DNA of 9,966 nt from Deltaproteobacteria bacterium. GTDB taxonomy: Bacteria; Desulfobacterota; GWC2-55-46; DRQE01. Each line of letters starts with the position of its first letter. Within the stretch, counting starts at the first letter, position 1. The notes under the pieces are model-generated. The model did not search any database, was not told where the DNA came from, and saw nothing but the letters and a program-made list of their open reading frames with translations. The position numbers and the translations under genes were made by a program. Location of the stretch: NCBI GenBank assembly GCA_030631875.1, contig DAOVKH010000045.1, positions 1 through 9,966 on the forward strand. Reading direction: 5' to 3'. Below are positions 5,664 to 9,966 of the stretch, piece by piece.

Positions 5664-7865
5664 ATGACAGAGCCTCTCAATATAGCCTTCATATGGCATA
5701 TGCATCAGCCGCTCTATAAAGACCCGTCAACGGGCGAGTATACCCTGCCGTGGGTGCTCCTGCACGGAACCAAAGATTACTATGATATGGTGGCCATACT
5801 CGACGACTTTCCAGATATCCACCAGACATTCAACCTCGTACCGTCTCTGATAGAACAGTTAAATGATTATTCGTCAAGTGGAGTTAAGGATCTTTACAGG
5901 CAAGTTGGTTTGAAGGATGCCTCTACGCTCGACGACGGCGATAAGTTTTTTCTCCTGAAGTACTTCTTTCAAGCCAACCTCTCTACGATGATAGAACCAT
6001 TCGCGAGGTATGCAGAACTCTACAGAATATGCAAGAGGGCGGACGCTACCGATGAAGATCTGCGTACAGCCGTCAGGTACTTTAAAGAAGACGACTATAG
6101 AGATCTCCAGATACTCTTTAACCTTGCCTGGATAGATCCGTCCATAAGAGAGGCAGACGCGTTTCTATCAGGCCTTGTCGCAAAGGGTAGGAACTTTACA
6201 GAGACAGAAAAGAGAAAGCTCTTCGATACCCAGGTAGCGATAGTAAGAAAAATTTTACCTAAGTATCGTAAGGCAGAAGAGGGCGGCAGGATAGAGCTCA
6301 CGACCTCTCCATACTACCATCCGATACTACCCCTGCTCTGCGACAGTGATTCAGCTAAGGAGGCCGTCCCCGGTGTAACCTTGCCGTCCAAAAGGTTTCT
6401 TCGTCCAGGTGACGCGCGCACGCAAATTGATAAGGCCGTTAAATTTCATGAAGAGACATTTTCTTCCATGCCGCGCGGGATGTGGCCATCGGAAGGTTCT
6501 GTCAGCGAAGAGGTCGCGTTACTCGCTATAGAGGCCGACATAGAATGGGTAGCAACGGATGAAGCGATACTTTCTCACTCGCTTGGAAGGGCTTTGCAGG
6601 AAGGCGACTCGGCTCTATATAGGCCGTACAATATTGTATATAAAGGAAAAGAGTTAAGTTTTTTATTCAGAGACCATACGCTCTCCGATCTAATAGGTTT
6701 TGAGTATAGCTCATGGGACGGCGAGCGCGCGGCAGAGGACTTTATCGGCAGGCTTGAAGCCATACACGCGAGCCTTGAAGGGGATAACCCTGAAGAACAT
6801 ATAGTGAACATCATACTCGATGGAGAGAACGCGTGGGAGTACTACAAGGACGACGGCGGTGAATTTCTGCGTGCGCTATACACCAAGCTCTCTGCGAGTT
6901 CTGTACTTAAAGCTGTAACCGTCTCCGAGTTTCTTGAAGGTGTCGCCCTCAAAGAGACCTTGCCGAGCGTGCCGTCGGGTTCGTGGATAGGCGGTAACTT
7001 TAATATATGGATAGGAGGCTCGGAGGATAATCTCGCGTGGGATTTGTTGAGCGAAACCATAGAGGCATTGACGAAGGTTAAGAATATTGCCAAGGCCGAT
7101 TTAAGTAAGGCATGGGAGCGAGTATATGCCGCCGAAGGAAGCGATTGGTTTTGGTGGTATGGCGATGATCATTCATCTTCGAGCGACCTTGAGTTCGACA
7201 GGCTCTTCAGGGAAAACCTGAAGGACGTCTATAGGCTTACCGGGCGTAAGTGGCCTGCGAATTTAGATGCGCCCATTCTTTCAAAGAAAGATAGCGAGGA
7301 TATAATACTCCCTATGCCACTTGGTTTTATAGACCCGGTAATGGACGGAGAGGTCACTAATTACTTTGAGTGGCTGGAGTCATCTTGTCTTGAGAGGGGC
7401 CAGGACTTGGTCGGTGCAATGCACCGTGTGAGTGATGCGCTGACAAAATCTATATTAGTTAAATCCATAACGTACGGATTCAATGAAGAGTCTCTCTTTT
7501 TGAGGTTAGACTATAGCGACGGACTTATAGGGAAAGAAGAAGCTTTCTATGAAACCCCGTGGAGATTTATCATCACCATAAAAGCTCCGCTCAGCCTGCG
7601 AATCGAGGTATCGGTCAGTGGTGATGAGTGTCGTGGACGTATATTAAAGATAAGAGAAGGTGAGTGGAAGAAGGTCGGTAATATCAAAGATATAGCCTCC
7701 GGTACGGTCGTGGAGTTTGGCGTACCCTTTAATGATATTGGCGCAACAAAAGATGACGACCTTAAGTTTTCTATAGAAGTTGACGGCAGGCGCTGGCCGT
7801 CGTTGGGGGTATATTCTCTTAGGCTTCCGACAAAAGACTACGAAGCGGAGAATTGGATAGTATGA
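5664..7865 (+). CDS. Glycoside hydrolase family 57 protein (COG1449 alpha-amylase/alpha-mannosidase type)
   Basis: The protein has 733 residues. The GH57 catalytic barrel spans about residues 1-450. It opens with the family signature IAFIWHMHQPLYKD (His12, His14). Further conserved regions are RGMWPSEGSVSEE, with Glu277 the likely nucleophile; VATDEAIL (Asp299); FRDHTLSDLIGF, with Asp337 the probable acid/base; and ILDGENAWEYY (Asp386, Glu388). The middle contains WFWWYGDDHSS. Residues ~560-733 form a beta-rich C-terminal domain beginning with a GFIDPVMDGEVTNYFEWL segment and containing YGFNEESLFLRLDY, a common partner of this GH57 subgroup. GH57 enzymes act on alpha-linked glucans (amylase, branching, amylopullulanase, 4-alpha-glucanotransferase). 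No signal peptide is visible, so it probably acts in the cytoplasm, perhaps on glycogen. The exact substrate is not predictable. The start is fixed by an in-frame stop at 5655. The TGA stop overlaps the mutS ATG. Confidence 0.94.
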   Translation: MTEPLNIAFIWHMHQPLYKDPSTGEYTLPWVLLHGTKDYYDMVAILDDFPDIHQTFNLVPSLIEQLNDYSSSGVKDLYRQVGLKDASTLDDGDKFFLLKYFFQANLSTMIEPFARYAELYRICKRADATDEDLRTAVRYFKEDDYRDLQILFNLAWIDPSIREADAFLSGLVAKGRNFTETEKRKLFDTQVAIVRKILPKYRKAEEGGRIELTTSPYYHPILPLLCDSDSAKEAVPGVTLPSKRFLRPGDARTQIDKAVKFHEETFSSMPRGMWPSEGSVSEEVALLAIEADIEWVATDEAILSHSLGRALQEGDSALYRPYNIVYKGKELSFLFRDHTLSDLIGFEYSSWDGERAAEDFIGRLEAIHASLEGDNPEEHIVNIILDGENAWEYYKDDGGEFLRALYTKLSASSVLKAVTVSEFLEGVALKETLPSVPSGSWIGGNFNIWIGGSEDNLAWDLLSETIEALTKVKNIAKADLSKAWERVYAAEGSDWFWWYGDDHSSSSDLEFDRLFRENLKDVYRLTGRKWPANLDAPILSKKDSEDIILPMPLGFIDPVMDGEVTNYFEWLESSCLERGQDLVGAMHRVSDALTKSILVKSITYGFNEESLFLRLDYSDGLIGKEEAFYETPWRFIITIKAPLSLRIEVSVSGDECRGRILKIREGEWKKVGNIKDIASGTVVEFGVPFNDIGATKDDDLKFSIEVDGRRWPSLGVYSLRLPTKDYEAENWIV
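7862..7865 (+). promoter_or_regulatory. ATGA stop-start overlap coupling GH57 and mutS
   Basis: The mutS ATG (7862-7864) shares bases with the GH57 stop TGA (7863-7865). GGAG at 7847-7850, inside the GH57 gene, is 11 bases upstream and can serve as ribosome site. This arrangement usually allows translational coupling, so MutS synthesis would depend at least partly on translation of the glycosidase gene. Confidence 0.75.
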
Positions 7866-9966
7866 CGACTACGAAGGCTATGACACCTGCCATGCGGCAG
7901 TACCTTGACATAAAGAATAACCATACCGACGCTATTGTTTTTTTCAGGATGGGTGATTTCTATGAGATATTCTTCGACGACGCAAGGATAGCCGCAAAGG
8001 TCATGGGCATAGCCCTGACTTCAAGGGATAAAGAAAAAAAGATTCCAATGTGCGGCATACCCTACCATGCCGCCGATATATATATCGGCAAGCTAATCGG
8101 GGCAGGCCATAAGGTGGCGGTATGCGAGCAGATAGAAGACCCGGCCGAGGCCAAAGGGGTGATACGGAGAGCCGTAACGAGAGTCGTTACGCCGGGTACG
8201 ATTCAAGATGACAAGCTATTATCCTCTAAGACCAACAATTATATAGCCGCCGTTACATGGAGTAAAAAAGGCGGTGCCGGACTTGCCTATATGGATATAA
8301 CGACCGGAGACTTTAAGCTGACCGACCTTGAAGGCGTAAGCTCTCTTAGAGATGAGCTTCGACGCATTAACCCCTCCGAGGTATTGATGCCCGAGGGGAG
8401 TCCTTTGGTAGGCGTGCTTGAAGGCCTTGAAGAAGAGTTCAAGAACATTACTCAGAGGAGTGCTTACGACTTTGAGTTAGATGTTGCTGCAGGTTTCCTT
8501 ACCTCTCACTTTAAGGTAGCCTCGTTAGATGGTTTTGGCTGTGGCGAGCTAACCGGAGGTGTTGCCTCTGCCGGCGCTCTATTAAAGTATGTGAGCGATA
8601 TGCAGAAGAGCTCTCTTGAGCAGATAAAACCCTGTTCGCCTTACTTTCCTTCTTCATACCTTATAATGGATTACGCAACGAGGCGAAACCTTGAGGTAAT
8701 AGAAAACGCACGCGATCGCGGTCGGGACTCAACACTGCTTGCCCATATGGACAGGACAAAGACCTCTATGGGCGCGAGGTTGCTCTGTACTTACCTTATC
8801 TTTCCGCTGCTTAACCTTAAAGATCTGAAGGCACGTTTAAGTGCGACCGAAGAGTTGATCGAAGGTAGACTCGTCAGGGAAGATATTGAGGGCGAGCTTA
8901 AAAATATATTCGATATAGAGCGCCTTATCGGAAAGATATCATCGTCGCTTGCTACGGCGCGTGATCTCGTGGCTCTGAAGGAATCTTTAAAGCGAGTCGT
9001 CTTGATAAAGGATTTACTCGAGACCTTCTCCTCAGAGCTTATGGCTAAGGTAGGGGTTGTTATCTCCTCCCATGAAGTTGAGGAGGTCATAGAGCTGATA
9101 GCGATATCTATAAAGGAAACGCCGGCACTCTTGTTGCGAGAGGGTGGTTTTATCAGAGACGGTTATAATGAAGAACTCGATGAGTTGAGGAAAATCAGCG
9201 GCGGCGGGAAGGACTCCATTGCGGCAATAGAGAAAAAAGAGCGCGAGCGAGTCGGGATATCTTCACTCAAGGTCGGCTTTAATCGTGTCTTTGGTTACTA
9301 CATAGAAGTTACAAAGGCAAACCTCGCGAGCTTTGAAGTCCCCGATTACTATGTTCGTAAGCAGACACTCGTAAATGCCGAGAGGTTCATAACCCCTGAG
9401 CTTAAGGAGTGGGAAGAAAAAGTTCTCACCGCCGAGGATAAAGCCATTGCCATAGAGTTAAAAGTATTTAGCGGTATTATTCGTGCAATCTCAGAGAAGC
9501 TTCGTGTCCTGCAAAGAGTAGCAGAGCACGTTGCGATATTAGATGTTACGGCCTCCTTTGCAGAGTTAGCTGAAGAGATGCGTTACGTAAAACCGGTTCT
9601 AAGTGAGAGTGACGTTATAGAGATTAAAGAGGGGCGCCATCCGGTCGTAGAGGCAGGGCTTCCCGAAGGCTTCACGCCGAACGATATAAAGCTCGACAGA
9701 AGAGAGAGCCGGATACTTATACTCACCGGTCCTAACATGGCAGGTAAGTCTACATACATTCGTCAGGTGGCGGTGATCGTCTTGATGGCACAGGTCGGTT
9801 CTTTTGTGCCGGCTATGAGCGCGCATATAGGAATCGTAGATCGTATATTCACGCGCGTCGGTGCGTCGGACGATATGAGCAAAGGGCAAAGTACCTTCAT
9901 GGTTGAAATGAACGAGGCGGCCAACATCCTTAATAACGCGACCGATAAGAGCCTCGTTATATTGGA
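7862..9966 (+). CDS. mutS: DNA mismatch repair protein MutS (3' truncated by window)
   Basis: The frame is open from the ATG at 7862 to the right edge, giving 701 complete codons of an expected ~850-880. MutS binds mismatches and small loops as a clamp and recruits MutL. The N-terminal mismatch-recognition domain carries the Phe-X-Glu motif at Phe33-Tyr34-Glu35 (FFRMGDFYEIFFDDA), as expected for MutS1. A connector domain follows (VTPGTIQDDKLL, YMDITTGDF). The lever/clamp core includes RRNLEVIENARDRG and VGFNRVFGYYIEVTK. The ATPase domain starts near residue 600 with Walker A GPNMAGKST (residues 623-631), then STFMVEMNEAANIL. Walker B (DEIGRGT) would fall just past the edge. Alternative in-frame ATGs exist at 7880 and 7892; 7862 is preferred because of GGAG spacing. 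The segment CTYLIFPLLNLKDL after MGARLL is divergent from the usual RRWLLQPLLD-like sequence. MutS2 is excluded by the Phe-X-Glu domain. Confidence 0.97.
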   Translation, partial: MTTTKAMTPAMRQYLDIKNNHTDAIVFFRMGDFYEIFFDDARIAAKVMGIALTSRDKEKKIPMCGIPYHAADIYIGKLIGAGHKVAVCEQIEDPAEAKGVIRRAVTRVVTPGTIQDDKLLSSKTNNYIAAVTWSKKGGAGLAYMDITTGDFKLTDLEGVSSLRDELRRINPSEVLMPEGSPLVGVLEGLEEEFKNITQRSAYDFELDVAAGFLTSHFKVASLDGFGCGELTGGVASAGALLKYVSDMQKSSLEQIKPCSPYFPSSYLIMDYATRRNLEVIENARDRGRDSTLLAHMDRTKTSMGARLLCTYLIFPLLNLKDLKARLSATEELIEGRLVREDIEGELKNIFDIERLIGKISSSLATARDLVALKESLKRVVLIKDLLETFSSELMAKVGVVISSHEVEEVIELIAISIKETPALLLREGGFIRDGYNEELDELRKISGGGKDSIAAIEKKERERVGISSLKVGFNRVFGYYIEVTKANLASFEVPDYYVRKQTLVNAERFITPELKEWEEKVLTAEDKAIAIELKVFSGIIRAISEKLRVLQRVAEHVAILDVTASFAELAEEMRYVKPVLSESDVIEIKEGRHPVVEAGLPEGFTPNDIKLDRRESRILILTGPNMAGKSTYIRQVAVIVLMAQVGSFVPAMSAHIGIVDRIFTRVGASDDMSKGQSTFMVEMNEAANILNNATDKSLVIL

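Noticed and set aside
1..9966. CRISPR arrays, insertion sequences, tRNA genes or defence genes
   Set aside because: No regularly spaced repeats, terminal inverted repeats, transposase or cloverleaf sequence was seen. The segment is almost entirely conserved chromosomal coding sequence.

Overview
The window is a compact bacterial chromosomal segment. Eight protein-coding genes all lie on the + strand and fill almost every base. The first (miaB) is cut by the left edge and the last (mutS) by the right edge. Base composition looks moderate, ATA appears to be the preferred isoleucine codon by eye, and no mobile element, tRNA, rRNA or CRISPR array is visible. miaB next to a bifunctional-nuclease (DUF151) gene, receiver-PATAN signalling proteins, a COG1449-type GH57 glycosidase and bacterial mutS suggest a Gram-negative lineage. 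A deltaproteobacterium-like group (Desulfobacterota/Myxococcota sensu lato) is my best guess, but it is an inference from gene families, not a demonstrated placement.

Layout: 1-444 is the C-terminal part of MiaB (tRNA methylthiotransferase). 449-949 is a DUF151/BFN protein. 956-1999 is a protein with a degenerate GGDEF-like domain plus an unrecognised C-terminal domain. 2002-3570 is a receiver-PATAN(DUF4388) protein ending in what looks like a degenerate small-GTPase fold. 3576-4229 is a PHP-domain metallophosphoesterase. 4201-5595 is an exported PQQ/BamB-like beta-propeller protein. 5664-7865 is a GH57 glycoside hydrolase. 7862-9966 is the start of MutS, covering most of the protein including the Walker A motif.

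Gene spacing is 2-6 bp or overlapping everywhere except a 68-bp gap before the GH57 gene (5596-5663). Everything therefore looks like one long transcription unit, perhaps with a secondary boundary at that gap. No promoter or terminator can be supported inside the window.

Functionally the cluster mixes housekeeping genes (tRNA modification, mismatch repair) with signalling and envelope or carbohydrate genes. The most unusual part is 956-3570. Two adjacent genes encode signalling proteins whose nucleotide-handling domains appear to have lost their catalytic motifs: GGDEF is replaced by EERKI, and a GTPase-like domain lacks a P-loop. The receiver domain also has Arg in place of the conserved Lys. 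This pair could be a non-enzymatic scaffold or sensor module. The rest of the window is ordinary by sequence, though co-location of GH57, a propeller protein and mutS in one unit is worth a comparative look.
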